Positions 1-10,253 of a stretch of 64,000 nucleotides of DNA are shown one piece after another. The first letter of the stretch is position 1. Each line of letters opens with the position of its first letter. The translations under genes and the position numbers were made by a program. This DNA comes from an uncultured Prevotellaceae bacterium (GTDB lineage: Bacteria; Bacteroidota; Bacteroidia; Bacteroidales; Bacteroidaceae), in assembly GCA_949295905.1 (NCBI GenBank), contig CASFNA010000016.1, positions 1 to 64,000 of the forward strand. The letters are read 5' to 3'. The notes beneath the pieces were generated by a model, which worked only from the letters and a program-made list of their open reading frames with translations, ran no database searches and was not told where the DNA came from.

Positions 1-84
1 TAGGAGCACATTCTGAGCATTATATCCAATTCTTATCAAAATATTCAAACGATAGTAAGATATTGGTAATTAACCAATTACATT

Positions 85-141
85 CCCGTGTAGTTCGGCG
101 GAAACTTTAGTGATTTCTTTCATCGGACTGGAATCGCAAGA
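85..141 (+). repeat. 57-bp cassette head shared by both susC genes
   Basis: This stretch is identical to 4927-4983. The identity continues for a few bases upstream with one mismatch, and the next 50 bases stay close. It reads in frame as the end of the SusC N-terminal domain (C-S-S-A-E-T-L-V-I-S-F-I-G). In both copies the frame upstream soon meets a stop (TAA at 71-73 here) with no ATG or signal peptide. This fits a site-specific or homologous recombination point at which silent susC cassettes are joined to an expressed 5' end. I infer the role from the Bacteroides fragilis SusC shufflons; no recombinase gene lies in the window. Confidence 0.75.
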
Positions 142-2920
142 AGTTAAGATTCAGCCGGTTGTGAAGGTTGTGCTGAAGTCGGATGCCGAAGTGTTGGACG
201 AAGTTGTGGTAACAGGTTACGGTAACTTTAAGAAATCTTCATTTACCGGTTCTGCTTCAAGCATAACCACAGAAAAATTGGAAGATGTACCGACTGTCAG
301 CGTACAAGACCGCTTGGCAGGTTCGGTTTCCGGTGTGCAGATTACTTCTACTTCCGGACAGCCCGGTGCAGTTGCTTCAATCCGTATCCGTGGTATGGGT
401 TCTATCAATGCCAGCAACGAGCCTCTATATGTAATCGATGGAGTTCCGATGCTGAATACCAACGTCAGTGAGTTCTCTTATGCCGACTCTGGTAACAGCT
501 TGATGGCTACGCTGAACAGCAATGACATTGAGTCAATGACGGTTATCAAGGATGCTGCGGCTGCTTCACTTTACGGTTCGCGTGCGGCAAACGGTGTGAT
601 TGTTATCACTACCAAGAAGGGTGCTGCAGGAAAGACTCGTTTTAATGTAAGAAGCGACTGGGGTTTTTCTAACATGGCTATCAACTACCGCCCGATTCTG
701 AACGGAGCCGACCGTCGCGAAATCTTGCATCTGGGTTTGAAAAACTATGCGATGAATCAAGGAGAAACAGAAGTTGACGCAATTGCTTTTGCTGATTCAA
801 ACATTGACCAATTTGCTGCCGAACCGTGGTCGGGCTATACCGATTGGAAAGACGTTTTGTTCCGCAACGGTTTCCACCAGAATTACGAAATCAGTGCACA
901 AGGTGGTAACGACAGAACGAGTTTCTACTCTTCATTCTCATACATGAAACAAGACGGTATTACTAATGTATCAGGTTACGAACGTTTCACAGGTAGAGCC
1001 AATGTAATGCATAAGGCAGGAAGAATTACATTGGAAGCCAATGCAATGTTTACTAACTCTAATCAGAATGTAAATAATGAAGGTACAAGTTATGCCAGCC
1101 CCATCATGTGTTATGCCATGACTGCATCTCCTTCTACATTCCCGTATAATGAAGATGGTTCTTTCAGTACAAACTTCCCTGCACTGAATGGAGCTAATCC
1201 GGTACAAACAGAAACCTATAACTATAACCGCAGTACCGTAAACCGTTTCTTGGGTTCAATGGCTGCTACATGGAACATTTGGGACAACCTGAATGTGAAA
1301 GAGGTTATCAGCTACGACTTCAACCAAAACAACGAGCGTGTATGGTGGGATCCGCGTTCTAACGATGGACGTTCATCGAACGGTGTTTACCAACGTGTAA
1401 TGGGTAACCGTGGCAAATTGAACACACAGACTCAGTTGACTTATAATAAAACTATTGCTCAAAAGCATAACATCGATGTTTTGTTAGGCTTCGAAACAGA
1501 AGATTACCGTTACGATTATGTGTATGCAAACGGTAATACTTATCCTTCATACTTACCTGAAATCAATAATGCGGGAGACACTCGTGCAGCAAGTGTTGTG
1601 AATCGTTATCGTATGACTTCGTTCTTGGGACGTTTTAACTATGATTACGACGGACGTTACTACTTCAGCGCAAGCTACCGCCGCGACGGAAGTTCACGTT
1701 TGTCAAGAGAAAGCCGCTGGGGAGACTTCTGGTCTGTTTCTGGTTCATGGAGAATTTCGGGTGAATCATTCATGGAAGATATAAAAGATGTGATTACAGA
1801 CGCTAAACTTCGTGTATCTTACGGTGTCAACGGTACGCAGCCCAGCGATTACTATGCTTACATGGGACTGTACGGTTACGGATATAACTATGGTAAAAAT
1901 GCCGGTTCAGCCGAAGAAACCATCGAAAACCCGAACATGAAATGGGAAAAGAACTATGCTACCAATGTAGGTCTTGACTTGACGTTGTTCCATCGTTTGA
2001 GTTTGACTTTCGAATGGTATAACCGCGATACAAAAGACCTTTTGATGGATAAAGCTATTTCCGGAGTAGTAGGTATTATCGACGGATACGGCGATGCCAA
2101 CACACTGATGAACGTAGGTTCTATGAGAAACCGTGGTTTTGAATTTGAGTTGAAATCAAACAACTTCGATAATGAGAACTTTACATGGACTACTACTTTC
2201 AATATCAGCCACAACAAAAACGAGTTGATAAAACTGGATGGCAGCCAGAACGAAATGATCAGTGGTCCGCTGATTCACCGCATCGGCGAATCTTATTACT
2301 CACTGTATGCTTATGAATATGCAGGTGTAGACCCCGAAACCGGTAAAGAAATGTTCTATAAAAACGATGGTACGAACGAAACCACTACCAATTATGCTGA
2401 AGCCAACAAGACTATTATCGGAAAAGTTGAACCGAAAGTACAGGGAGGTTTGAGCAACTATGTACGTTGGAAATGGATTGATTTCAACATGACATTGACT
2501 TATTCATTGGGCGGTCATGCGTACGACTATGCTACTTGGTTGCAATCAAACGGTGGTACGTATAACTATTTAGGTAACGTACCGGCATATTATAAGATAG
2601 AAGATACTTGGAAGCAACCGGGCGACAACGCGAAACTTCCGCAGTTTGCATACGGTAATACAAATGTTCAGTCTTCTCGCTGGATGATGTCTACTGACCA
2701 TTTGCGTATCAAGAACCTGACACTCGGATTCACCATACCTGAAAACATTACCCGGAAATGGGGATTCAACAAGCTGAGAGCCTTTGTATCGGCAAGCAAC
2801 TTGCTTACTTGGAAGTCGGACGGCTTGTATGTAGATCCTGAAACTCCGGTTAACGGATTGTGTACGTTTGAAACTCCGGCATTAAGAACGGTTACATTCG
2901 GTATTGAATTAGGTTTCTAA
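110..2920 (+). CDS. 5'-truncated (silent) SusC-family TonB-dependent receptor, cassette 1
   Basis: Outer-membrane TonB-dependent transporter of the SusC/RagA family, which imports oligosaccharides or peptides delivered by its SusD lipoprotein. The frame has the usual L-D-E-V-V-V-T-G-Y-G start of the plug, a long beta-barrel rich in Tyr/Trp/Asn, and the family ending V-T-F-G-I-E-L-G-F. It lacks the signal peptide, the carboxypeptidase-like N-terminal domain and a believable start. The GTG at 110 lies inside the conserved head, and the frame is open only from 74. About 936 residues remain of a usual length near 1000-1050. The gene directly precedes its SusD partner. It cannot be exported as it stands, so it is probably a storage cassette expressed after recombination at 85-141. 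The substrate is unknown. Confidence 0.85.
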   Translation: MISFIGLESQEVKIQPVVKVVLKSDAEVLDEVVVTGYGNFKKSSFTGSASSITTEKLEDVPTVSVQDRLAGSVSGVQITSTSGQPGAVASIRIRGMGSINASNEPLYVIDGVPMLNTNVSEFSYADSGNSLMATLNSNDIESMTVIKDAAAASLYGSRAANGVIVITTKKGAAGKTRFNVRSDWGFSNMAINYRPILNGADRREILHLGLKNYAMNQGETEVDAIAFADSNIDQFAAEPWSGYTDWKDVLFRNGFHQNYEISAQGGNDRTSFYSSFSYMKQDGITNVSGYERFTGRANVMHKAGRITLEANAMFTNSNQNVNNEGTSYASPIMCYAMTASPSTFPYNEDGSFSTNFPALNGANPVQTETYNYNRSTVNRFLGSMAATWNIWDNLNVKEVISYDFNQNNERVWWDPRSNDGRSSNGVYQRVMGNRGKLNTQTQLTYNKTIAQKHNIDVLLGFETEDYRYDYVYANGNTYPSYLPEINNAGDTRAASVVNRYRMTSFLGRFNYDYDGRYYFSASYRRDGSSRLSRESRWGDFWSVSGSWRISGESFMEDIKDVITDAKLRVSYGVNGTQPSDYYAYMGLYGYGYNYGKNAGSAEETIENPNMKWEKNYATNVGLDLTLFHRLSLTFEWYNRDTKDLLMDKAISGVVGIIDGYGDANTLMNVGSMRNRGFEFELKSNNFDNENFTWTTTFNISHNKNELIKLDGSQNEMISGPLIHRIGESYYSLYAYEYAGVDPETGKEMFYKNDGTNETTTNYAEANKTIIGKVEPKVQGGLSNYVRWKWIDFNMTLTYSLGGHAYDYATWLQSNGGTYNYLGNVPAYYKIEDTWKQPGDNAKLPQFAYGNTNVQSSRWMMSTDHLRIKNLTLGFTIPENITRKWGFNKLRAFVSASNLLTWKSDGLYVDPETPVNGLCTFETPALRTVTFGIELGF

Positions 2921-2947
2921 TATAATTAACCCAGAACAGCAATTAAA

Positions 2948-4480
2948 ATGAAAACATTATATAAATCATTAGCTTTGACGGTGGCAGTTATCGGATTGTC
3001 ATCGTGTGTAAACGAATGGTTGGACTTGGATCCGTCGACCGGTGCTCCCAGCTCTTCTGCCATCGTAACCTATAATGATGCGAAAACAGCCATGTATGGT
3101 ATGTACGACGGATTGCAGGGAAACTCTACCTACACGGAATACTATGCAGCCCGTATGTTTTATTACGGAGACGTTCGCGGCGACGATATGCAGGCACGTA
3201 CTCAGGGAATGCGTTCTTCGTCATGCTACGAAATGAGATATGGAGAAGACGATGCACCCAGCATTTGGAACGTACCTTATAACGTAATCCGCCGTGCCAA
3301 CCGTATCATTGAAGCTGTTGACAACGGTGCGATAGCCGATAAAGATGACTACGAAGCTGAAGTGAACAGCATCTATGCACAGGCTAAAGTGGTGCGCGCA
3401 TTGGTTCACTTTGATTTGGTGAAAATCTACGGAATGCCTTATACGGCAGATAACGGTGCTTCATTAGGTATTCCTATCGTAACTACTCCCCTGACGATTG
3501 ATGCGTTAGAAGGACGTAAAACCGTAGCCGAAGTTTATACGCAAGTGGTGAAAGACCTGACAGATGCCATTGATATGAATGCCCTGCCGGTATCAACAAA
3601 ACCGGGCGAAAATCAGGGATACATCGACCAATGGGCTGCTAAAGCATTGTTGAGCCGTGTATACTTATATATGAATAACGATAAAGGTGCATTCGACATG
3701 GCAGAAGACGTTATCAAAAATTCTCCTTACCAGTTATGGGCGATGAACCAATATGCAGCTGCTTGGGATAAATCGGATGCCAATCACACCTCAGAAATGA
3801 TTTTCGAACTGATTAACAGTGGCTCTGATGACTGGGCAGACCGTGAAGGTATCGGATACTTATATAATGAAGATGGATATGCTGACGCTATCTGTACAAA
3901 ATCGTTTGTAGATATGCTTTCACAAGATGCTAACGACGTTCGTATTAACGTTATATTGCCCGTTCAAATGAAGCAGAATGAAGACGGTACACCCAGCGAC
4001 ATGTATAAAACGTATGGAGACAACCGTATTTTCATCGATAAGTTCCCGATGGGAAGCGAAGGAGATATGCGTTTGCAGAATTTGCCTATCCTGCGCTTGT
4101 CTGAAATGTATCTGAATGCAGCCGAAGCTGCCATGAAATTGGGTAATACATCGGATGCGGCTTACTATCTCAACGAACTTATCCAAAACCGTACGACAAC
4201 ATCAAGCCAACAAGTAACGGCTTCAAACGTTTCGTTGGAACGTATCTTGCTGGAGCGTCGTAAAGAACTGGTAGGCGAAGGACAGCGTTTCTTTGACGCA
4301 ATGCGTAATAACGAAACCATCGTACGCTATGAAGACGAGAACAACAAAGGTTGGCATTACTCTCTGAATGCAGATTCACGTAAATTCGACCGCACATATT
4401 TCCGTGCTCTTTTGCCGATTCCTGTCAGTGAGGTAAATGCGAACAGCGTACTTCGCGAACAACAAAATCCGGGATATTAA
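2948..4480 (+). CDS. SusD/RagB-family nutrient-binding lipoprotein, cassette 1
   Basis: Surface lipoprotein partner of the preceding SusC. The 510-residue product starts with a short signal peptide and a lipobox ending S-S-C near residue 19, followed by an acidic stretch. The body shows the SusD helical TPR-like pattern, including the A-K-A-L-L-S-R-V-Y-L-Y segment and the late R-R-K-E-L-V-G-E-G-Q-R-F-F-D motif typical of the family. It ends with P-I-P-x-S-E-V and a Q-N-P-G-Y tail. It lies 27 bp after susC and is followed by a strong terminator, so the pair forms one unit. Unlike susC it is intact, but it probably depends on transcription entering through susC. Ligand unknown. Confidence 0.9.
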   Translation: MKTLYKSLALTVAVIGLSSCVNEWLDLDPSTGAPSSSAIVTYNDAKTAMYGMYDGLQGNSTYTEYYAARMFYYGDVRGDDMQARTQGMRSSSCYEMRYGEDDAPSIWNVPYNVIRRANRIIEAVDNGAIADKDDYEAEVNSIYAQAKVVRALVHFDLVKIYGMPYTADNGASLGIPIVTTPLTIDALEGRKTVAEVYTQVVKDLTDAIDMNALPVSTKPGENQGYIDQWAAKALLSRVYLYMNNDKGAFDMAEDVIKNSPYQLWAMNQYAAAWDKSDANHTSEMIFELINSGSDDWADREGIGYLYNEDGYADAICTKSFVDMLSQDANDVRINVILPVQMKQNEDGTPSDMYKTYGDNRIFIDKFPMGSEGDMRLQNLPILRLSEMYLNAAEAAMKLGNTSDAAYYLNELIQNRTTTSSQQVTASNVSLERILLERRKELVGEGQRFFDAMRNNETIVRYEDENNKGWHYSLNADSRKFDRTYFRALLPIPVSEVNANSVLREQQNPGY

Positions 4481-4514
4481 TAGAAACGGAGAGTTCCGAA
4501 AGATAACATTTTAA

Positions 4515-4567
4515 GAAGTGCTGAGTATTGTTTTGTATTAAATAATACTCGGCACTTCTATTTTTTT
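4515..4567 (+). terminator. Rho-independent terminator after susCD cassette 1
   Basis: A long stem (arms AAGTGCTGAGTATT and AATACTCGGCACTT, with one G-T pair) encloses an AT-rich loop and is followed by a run of T. It ends the first susC-susD unit. Confidence 0.85.
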
Positions 4568-4620
4568 ACATGGATTCGCTTAATCCTGTAATATATTTAT
4601 AATAAACACATTACATTCCA

Positions 4621-4721
4621 CCCGACAGATTGAAAAATTCTACCGTTAGAGTGGGTCGGTTCTATGGGTAGAAACGGTAAACTCTACCGCATGGGATGTG
4701 TAACACTACCCGTAGCGTTTT
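4621..4721 (+). repeat. Dispersed intergenic repeat, copy 1
   Basis: The element contains GAAAAATTCTACC, TTCTATGGG and CTACCCGTAGCGTTTTA in the same order as the copy at 11088-11190. It contains several short inverted pieces. It lies between the susD terminator and the second cassette, a gap with no gene (4481-4926). Function unknown. Confidence 0.6.
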
Positions 4722-4926
4722 ATGGGAGATTTTGGTGGGGAATTTCTTCCTGCATTTTCGCAGACATAAAAGTCTAAAAAGGTTCTGACTCAATTCACAA
4801 AATAGGAAAGAAATAGTACATAAAAGGTAGAAAAGCGAAGTGGAAACCTCGCATAGAAGCAGCTACAACACATTCATACTCCGTTGCTTAAAGTTCATAC
4901 AGTATTAATTATCAACATATTACATC

Positions 4927-4983
4927 CCCGTGTAGTTCGGCGGAAACTTTAGTGATTTCTTTCATCGGACTGGAATCGCAAGA
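4927..4983 (+). repeat. 57-bp cassette head, second copy
   Basis: Exact copy of 85-141, in the same orientation and the same reading frame. The frame upstream is closed by TAA at 4889-4891, with no start codon suited to an exported protein. Confidence 0.75.
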
Positions 4984-7810
4984 GGTTAAGATTCAGCCGG
5001 TAGTGAAAGTGGTGTTGAAGTCGGATGCTGAACAGTTGGAAGAGGTTATGGTTGTTGCTTATGGTACTGCGAAAAAAACATCATTTACAGGGGCTGCATC
5101 CAGTATTGATGGTGCTAAAGCTCTGAAAGATATTCCAGTAACTTCTTTTGAGCAAGCACTTGCAGGAACTACGCCGGGATTGACTATAAATTCAAATAGT
5201 GGACAGCCCGGAGCTGCTTTGGAGATTCGTGTTCGAGGAACCGGATCTATGAATGCCTCTAATGAGCCGTTGTATGTAATAGATGGTGTGCCTGTTGTTT
5301 CGGGAGATATTGCGGTATCTGCCGTAGGTAATGACACTAAGGCCTTTAATATTATGTCATCTATTAATCCGAGTGACATTGAAACTATCACAGTGTTAAA
5401 GGATGCAGCTGCGGCTTCTTTGTACGGATCGCGTGCGGCTAATGGTGTTATTCTGATTACTACCAAGAAAGGAAAAGCAGGAAAAACACGCATTAACTTT
5501 AAAGCGAATTGGGGATTTTCTGATTGGGCAATGAACAATCGTGAAAATGTAAACGCAGCACAACGTCGTGAATTGACTTATGAAGGTGCTTATAATGAAG
5601 CGACAACATACGGTATTCCCGATGAAAGTGGAATTTATCATCCTGCAACAGAAGCTGAAGCCAAGGCTTATGCTCAACAAGCTATGGATACTTATGCTCC
5701 TGATTATAATACGAATTGGGAGGATTTATTGTTCCGAAATCACGGAAGTTCTCAAAATTATGAATTTTCAGCACAGGGTGGTGATGAACATAATTCATTT
5801 TTCGCGTCTTTGGCCTATCGGGATGAGCAAGGAAAAGCGAATAACTCTACGATGGATGGATTTGTTGGACGTGTTAACGCAGTACATCGTTCTGCTGATA
5901 ACAGGTGGCAAATGGGAGCAAATATAACTTTGTCTAAACAAAGTTCATCGGTGGTGAGTGAAGGTACGGCTTATGCCAATCCGTTTTTTTTGAGATCGGC
6001 TATTCTTACTCCGAATATTCGTCTGTATGATGATGAAGGTAATTATTATTTGGATGACCCGATTATCAGTAGTATTTGGAGTGGTTCGCATCCGTTGTTA
6101 GATCTTGATAAAGATAAAAATTTATCAAAAGTATTCAGAAGTTTCAATAATTTGTGGGCTTCTTATGAAATTATTGAGGGGTTGACATTGAAAGAAAATG
6201 TCAGCTATGATTATATATCTAATCATTCCATCAATTATTGGCCTGTTGATTCAAACAACGGTTCTATGTTAGGCGGACTTGGTGCTAACTATATGGTAAC
6301 TCAGCATAACATCTATTCTTCTACAACGTTGAATTACATTAAATCATTTAACCAAAAACATAATTTGGATGTTTTAGTAGGTTGGGATGTAGACGATCGC
6401 CGAACGGAGTATGTGTTTGCTTCCCAAACAGGCTATCCGCATAATAAATTGCCGGAATCTATCAATGCTTCAAGCCCGATGGAAGGAACTGCTTATTATA
6501 CGGAAGATCACTTGTTATCTTTGCTTTCACGTGTTAATTATGATTATGACAATAAATATTATGTGTCTTTTAACTACCGTCGTGACGGTAGCTCGCGATT
6601 AGGAGCAAATAACCGTTGGGCAAACTTTTGGTCAGTTTCGGGTGCATGGAGAATGACACAAGAGGAATTCATGAAAGACATTCACTGGCTAAACGACTTA
6701 AAGTTGAGAGTATCTTACGGTATAAATGGAACATTGCCTAATTCATTATATGGTCATTTAAGTTTATACGGATATAATAATACGTATCAGGATCATTCAG
6801 GTTCGGCACCCACTTCTGTTGCTAATCCAGATTTGTCATGGGAAAAGAACAAGAACTTTAATATTGGTTTCGATGCTCGCCTCTTTGACCGCTTAAATGT
6901 TACATTTGATTATTATACCCGCCGTACAAGTGATTTGTTGCAAGACGTTCCTACTTCAATGACTGTCGGTTTTCTCACCATGTTGCAGAACGTCGGCGAA
7001 ATGAAAAATAGTGGTGTTGAAATAGATCTTAATGTAGATGTATTTAAACACTCCCAAGTAAAATGGAACACAGGTCTGGCTTTATCACACAATAGTAATG
7101 AAGTGACAAAACTGTATGGAGGTAAAGATATTGTCAGTGGTACAAGTATCATTCGCGAAGGAGAATCTTATTATTCATGGTGGAGTCGTGAATGGGCAGG
7201 TGTTGATCCGCAAACTGGTGAAGAACAATGGGTACTGAATACAGTGAACGAAGATGGTACTATTAATAAAGGTTTGACAAAGAATCCTAATGAAGCACAG
7301 CGAGTAATAATAGGCAAACCAGATCCTAAAGTAACTGGCGGATGGAGAAACAGTGTCTCTTGGAAAGGATTAGAATTGAGTATGTTGTTCAATTTCTCAT
7401 TGGGAGGGAAAGTCTTTGATACATATCGGACCTCTTTCTTTGATACCGATGGATATGATGTTTGGGCAAATATGTCTACTGACCAGTTAAACCGTTGGCA
7501 AAAACCGGGAGATATCACAGATGTTCCTAAACGTATCAATAACTATCAATATGGAAATTACGGTAGTTCACGTTTCATGAAAAATTTGAATTACTTGCGT
7601 TTGAAATCATTAAGTCTGTCTTATTCTTTGCCATCTAAATGGATTAGCAAAGCTCAACTGAGCAATGTACGTGTTTTTGTTTCGGGAAGCAATTTACTTA
7701 CTTGGACATCTTACAAATATGCAGATCCGGAAATGCCTATCAATGGTATTCCGACGTTAGGTTTACCGAATTTGAAAACAGTAACTTTCGGTATCGAATT
7801 AGGTATTTAA
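4952..7810 (+). CDS. 5'-truncated (silent) SusC-family TonB-dependent receptor, cassette 2
   Basis: Second receptor cassette, 952 residues in the present frame. It begins with the same 20 or so residues as cassette 1 and then diverges (plug E-E-V-M-V-V-A-Y-G). The rest follows the SusC plug and barrel pattern and ends V-T-F-G-I-E-L-G-I. The signal peptide and N-terminal domain are missing, and the GTG at 4952 is not a credible start. The divergence after an identical head is what a shufflon of alternative receptors should look like. The susD partner follows after 22 bp. Its base composition is somewhat more AT-rich than cassette 1, suggesting a separate origin. Confidence 0.85.
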   Translation: MISFIGLESQEVKIQPVVKVVLKSDAEQLEEVMVVAYGTAKKTSFTGAASSIDGAKALKDIPVTSFEQALAGTTPGLTINSNSGQPGAALEIRVRGTGSMNASNEPLYVIDGVPVVSGDIAVSAVGNDTKAFNIMSSINPSDIETITVLKDAAAASLYGSRAANGVILITTKKGKAGKTRINFKANWGFSDWAMNNRENVNAAQRRELTYEGAYNEATTYGIPDESGIYHPATEAEAKAYAQQAMDTYAPDYNTNWEDLLFRNHGSSQNYEFSAQGGDEHNSFFASLAYRDEQGKANNSTMDGFVGRVNAVHRSADNRWQMGANITLSKQSSSVVSEGTAYANPFFLRSAILTPNIRLYDDEGNYYLDDPIISSIWSGSHPLLDLDKDKNLSKVFRSFNNLWASYEIIEGLTLKENVSYDYISNHSINYWPVDSNNGSMLGGLGANYMVTQHNIYSSTTLNYIKSFNQKHNLDVLVGWDVDDRRTEYVFASQTGYPHNKLPESINASSPMEGTAYYTEDHLLSLLSRVNYDYDNKYYVSFNYRRDGSSRLGANNRWANFWSVSGAWRMTQEEFMKDIHWLNDLKLRVSYGINGTLPNSLYGHLSLYGYNNTYQDHSGSAPTSVANPDLSWEKNKNFNIGFDARLFDRLNVTFDYYTRRTSDLLQDVPTSMTVGFLTMLQNVGEMKNSGVEIDLNVDVFKHSQVKWNTGLALSHNSNEVTKLYGGKDIVSGTSIIREGESYYSWWSREWAGVDPQTGEEQWVLNTVNEDGTINKGLTKNPNEAQRVIIGKPDPKVTGGWRNSVSWKGLELSMLFNFSLGGKVFDTYRTSFFDTDGYDVWANMSTDQLNRWQKPGDITDVPKRINNYQYGNYGSSRFMKNLNYLRLKSLSLSYSLPSKWISKAQLSNVRVFVSGSNLLTWTSYKYADPEMPINGIPTLGLPNLKTVTFGIELGI

Positions 7811-7832
7811 TTTTATAATGACTATTAGACTA

Positions 7833-9275
7833 ATGAAAACAACTATATATTCTTTATCAACAGCGATATTTATATCAGCTATTGGTTTGTTGTCTTCATG
7901 TGATGATTATCTAACCACGTTGCCTACTGATTCGTTGGTCAGCGAAGATGCTATTACCACACCTGAAGATACGCAAATCGCAGTAAATGGTTTATACGAA
8001 GGGTTAATCAGTGTTACAGACCCAACAAGTGGCGGAACATATTATTACTATGGCACTGATTTTATAACAAGGGCAGAAGTAGGGGGCGAGGATGTTCAGA
8101 CAAGAAAGACCGGAGACAGAACCGAGAATTTTTATCGCTTTACCGATCGTCAAAGTAATGCAACCGAATCATTATGGTATGCTCCTTATGCTGTGATTAA
8201 TCGTGCGAATGTATTACTGCAAGCAATAGATAATGGCACGATTGAAATGAACGATATAACCAAAAATTCTAAAGGTGAAGCGTTGGCTGTTCGCGCATTG
8301 GCTCATTTTGATTTATTGATTACTTATGGGGTACCTTATCAGAAAGATAGCGGTGCATCTTTAGGAGTACCTATAATAAAGAGCGTACTCAATGCTGACG
8401 AATTACCTGCACGTAACTCTACGGTAGCAGAAGGTTATCAGGCTGTATTGGACGATTTGACAGAATCTTTAAACTACATCAGCGAAGAAAAGAATTACGG
8501 TCATCTCAACCAATGGGGAGTAAAAGCATTATTGGCTCGTGTAAACCTTTATAAAGGAGATTACGATGCTGCATACAATTATGCTAAAGATGTAATTGAG
8601 CATGGAGGTTATTCATTGGTTCCGAATGCTAATTATATTTCAATGTGGAGTCAAGAAGAAACGACTGAATCTATTTTCGATTTGGCTCTTTCTACTACTA
8701 TATATAGTGGTGCTCGTGAATTACTTGGTGCTGTCGCAAGTCCAAGCGAATATGGTTCGATGATAGCAACACGAGATTTCGTCAATTTATTAAACGAAGA
8801 CCCTAACGATATTCGTAATCAGTTGCTGATACCCGGCAAAACATCGGGACAGTTAGTTGTAAACAAATATCCGGGACGAGGAGGATATGTTGCCGTAAAT
8901 AATATACGTGTAATTCGTTTATCCGATATTTACTTGATAGGCGCGGAAGCGGCCCTTAGAAAATCTACACCCGACCAAGAATTGGCAGATGATTATTTAT
9001 ATGCCATTCGTAATCGCGCCAATGCGAACAATACAGAAATAACAGCAACTCTTGATTTGATTAAGAAGGAACGTAGAAAAGAATTAGTGATGGAAGGACA
9101 CCGTTTGTTTGACATCTTGCGTGTTGGCGACCAAGTAACTCGTGCTGGCGGGCATCATTTCTTAAATAGTGTGGACCTTGTAACTGTTAGTTGGGATGAT
9201 TATAGAACGATTATGCCTATTCCTCAAGCAGAAATAGATGCTAATCCTAATATTGTTCAGAATCCACAATATTAA
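7833..9275 (+). CDS. SusD/RagB-family nutrient-binding lipoprotein, cassette 2
   Basis: SusD-family surface lipoprotein of about 480 residues. I chose the ATG at 7833 because it gives a standard lipoprotein signal (M-K-T-T-I-Y..., then L-L-S-S-C at about residue 23). An ATG at 7818 is possible but would add five residues in front. Family marks are the W-G-V-K-A-L-L-A-R-V-N-L-Y helix, the R-R-K-E-L-V-M-E-G-H-R-L-F-D motif and the Q-N-P-Q-Y end. It is paired with the SusC just upstream and ended by a bidirectional terminator. Ligand unknown. Confidence 0.9.
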   Translation: MKTTIYSLSTAIFISAIGLLSSCDDYLTTLPTDSLVSEDAITTPEDTQIAVNGLYEGLISVTDPTSGGTYYYYGTDFITRAEVGGEDVQTRKTGDRTENFYRFTDRQSNATESLWYAPYAVINRANVLLQAIDNGTIEMNDITKNSKGEALAVRALAHFDLLITYGVPYQKDSGASLGVPIIKSVLNADELPARNSTVAEGYQAVLDDLTESLNYISEEKNYGHLNQWGVKALLARVNLYKGDYDAAYNYAKDVIEHGGYSLVPNANYISMWSQEETTESIFDLALSTTIYSGARELLGAVASPSEYGSMIATRDFVNLLNEDPNDIRNQLLIPGKTSGQLVVNKYPGRGGYVAVNNIRVIRLSDIYLIGAEAALRKSTPDQELADDYLYAIRNRANANNTEITATLDLIKKERRKELVMEGHRLFDILRVGDQVTRAGGHHFLNSVDLVTVSWDDYRTIMPIPQAEIDANPNIVQNPQY

Positions 9276-9305
9276 TAGGTATATAAAGAATCATCTTTTA
9301 AAAAT

Positions 9306-9342
9306 AAAATCGCCCGGTCTCACCATTGAGCCGGGCGATTTT
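9306..9342. terminator. Bidirectional terminator between susD and the minus-strand genes
   Basis: A perfect 12-bp stem (AAAATCGCCCGG with its complement) around a 13-nt loop, with A and T runs on both sides. It serves susD from the left and the minus-strand lipoprotein gene from the right. Confidence 0.9.
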
Positions 9343-9379
9343 GTTTGGAATAGAATTGGAATGATAATAAAAGAATCAT

Positions 9380-10234
9380 TTATCGAACCTGAATAACCAG
9401 ATAGCGTGATACGCTCCAGAAATCCGTGGGGTTAGTGATTTTCAGCGTCAACTGTCCTTCGCTGTCTTTCTCCAATACGTAAGAACCTTCGGGATGAGTA
9501 GTCAGCAGTTGGGCACGTTTTGAATATAACTTGATAACCTTGTCGGTACGGATGTCAATCTGAGTAAAGTAATCTTTGTTAAAGTCATTGTCTTTCAACA
9601 CGTCTCCGCGTTTTAAAATCTTTTGGTCTTTCAGCTCCGATTTTGTTCCGAAAACATACCATGCCGTGTTCAGAGCCTTGTCCTGAGCCTCCACCGTGCG
9701 GGTTTTTACTTCGTTTTCAGCACTCAGCTCGTCAACGTTCTTGTTCAAGTCGCTTACAGCCTCATCAAGTTCCGCTATGCGGATATTCTTGGCAGCCAGT
9801 TCCGATTGGAGCGTTTCTATTTGCTGTTGCTTTGCGTTAAGTTCGGCAGTCAGGTTTTTGATGGCTTTTTTGAGCTGTTCCGACTGATAGTTGCTGTTAG
9901 CCAACTGTTTCTCCAATTTGGCAATCTGTTCGCGGTTCGACTTTAATTTTTCGCTGATAAAACGGATGTCTTCTTTTATCTTCTCGGCAGCCGATTTGCT
10001 TTCAAGTGTTCCCCCTTGCAGGTCTACGCGGTTTTCTGCTTCATTGATTTCGCGGAAGCCTTCTTGGATTTCGTTAAATGAACCCATGATGTCATCCAAC
10101 TCTGAGTCGCGGTTAGAAAGTTCAAGTCTCAAAGAGTCGTTTTGAGCTTGCAAGGTCTCGTTCTGTTTTCCAGTATTCGTACATGATGCCATGAATGCGG
10201 CAGCACATAATGAAAATAATACAACCTTCTTCAT
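9380..10234 (-). CDS. Coiled-coil lipoprotein of unknown function
   Basis: A 284-residue protein with a lipoprotein signal (lipobox M-A-S-C at about residue 18). It has a long heptad-patterned coiled coil from about residue 25 to 185, rich in Glu, Lys, Gln and Asn. A compact C-terminal domain of about 100 residues starts near W-Y-V-F-G-T and ends V-I-Q-V-R. The shape suggests a periplasmic or envelope-anchored structural protein. I do not recognise a named family beyond a hypothetical protein common in Bacteroidales. It starts 19 bp after rsmI on the same strand and probably shares its transcript. Confidence 0.75.
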   Translation of the reverse strand: MKKVVLFSLCAAAFMASCTNTGKQNETLQAQNDSLRLELSNRDSELDDIMGSFNEIQEGFREINEAENRVDLQGGTLESKSAAEKIKEDIRFISEKLKSNREQIAKLEKQLANSNYQSEQLKKAIKNLTAELNAKQQQIETLQSELAAKNIRIAELDEAVSDLNKNVDELSAENEVKTRTVEAQDKALNTAWYVFGTKSELKDQKILKRGDVLKDNDFNKDYFTQIDIRTDKVIKLYSKRAQLLTTHPEGSYVLEKDSEGQLTLKITNPTDFWSVSRYLVIQVR

Positions 10235-10253
10235 ACTTATTCAGTTTAGATAT

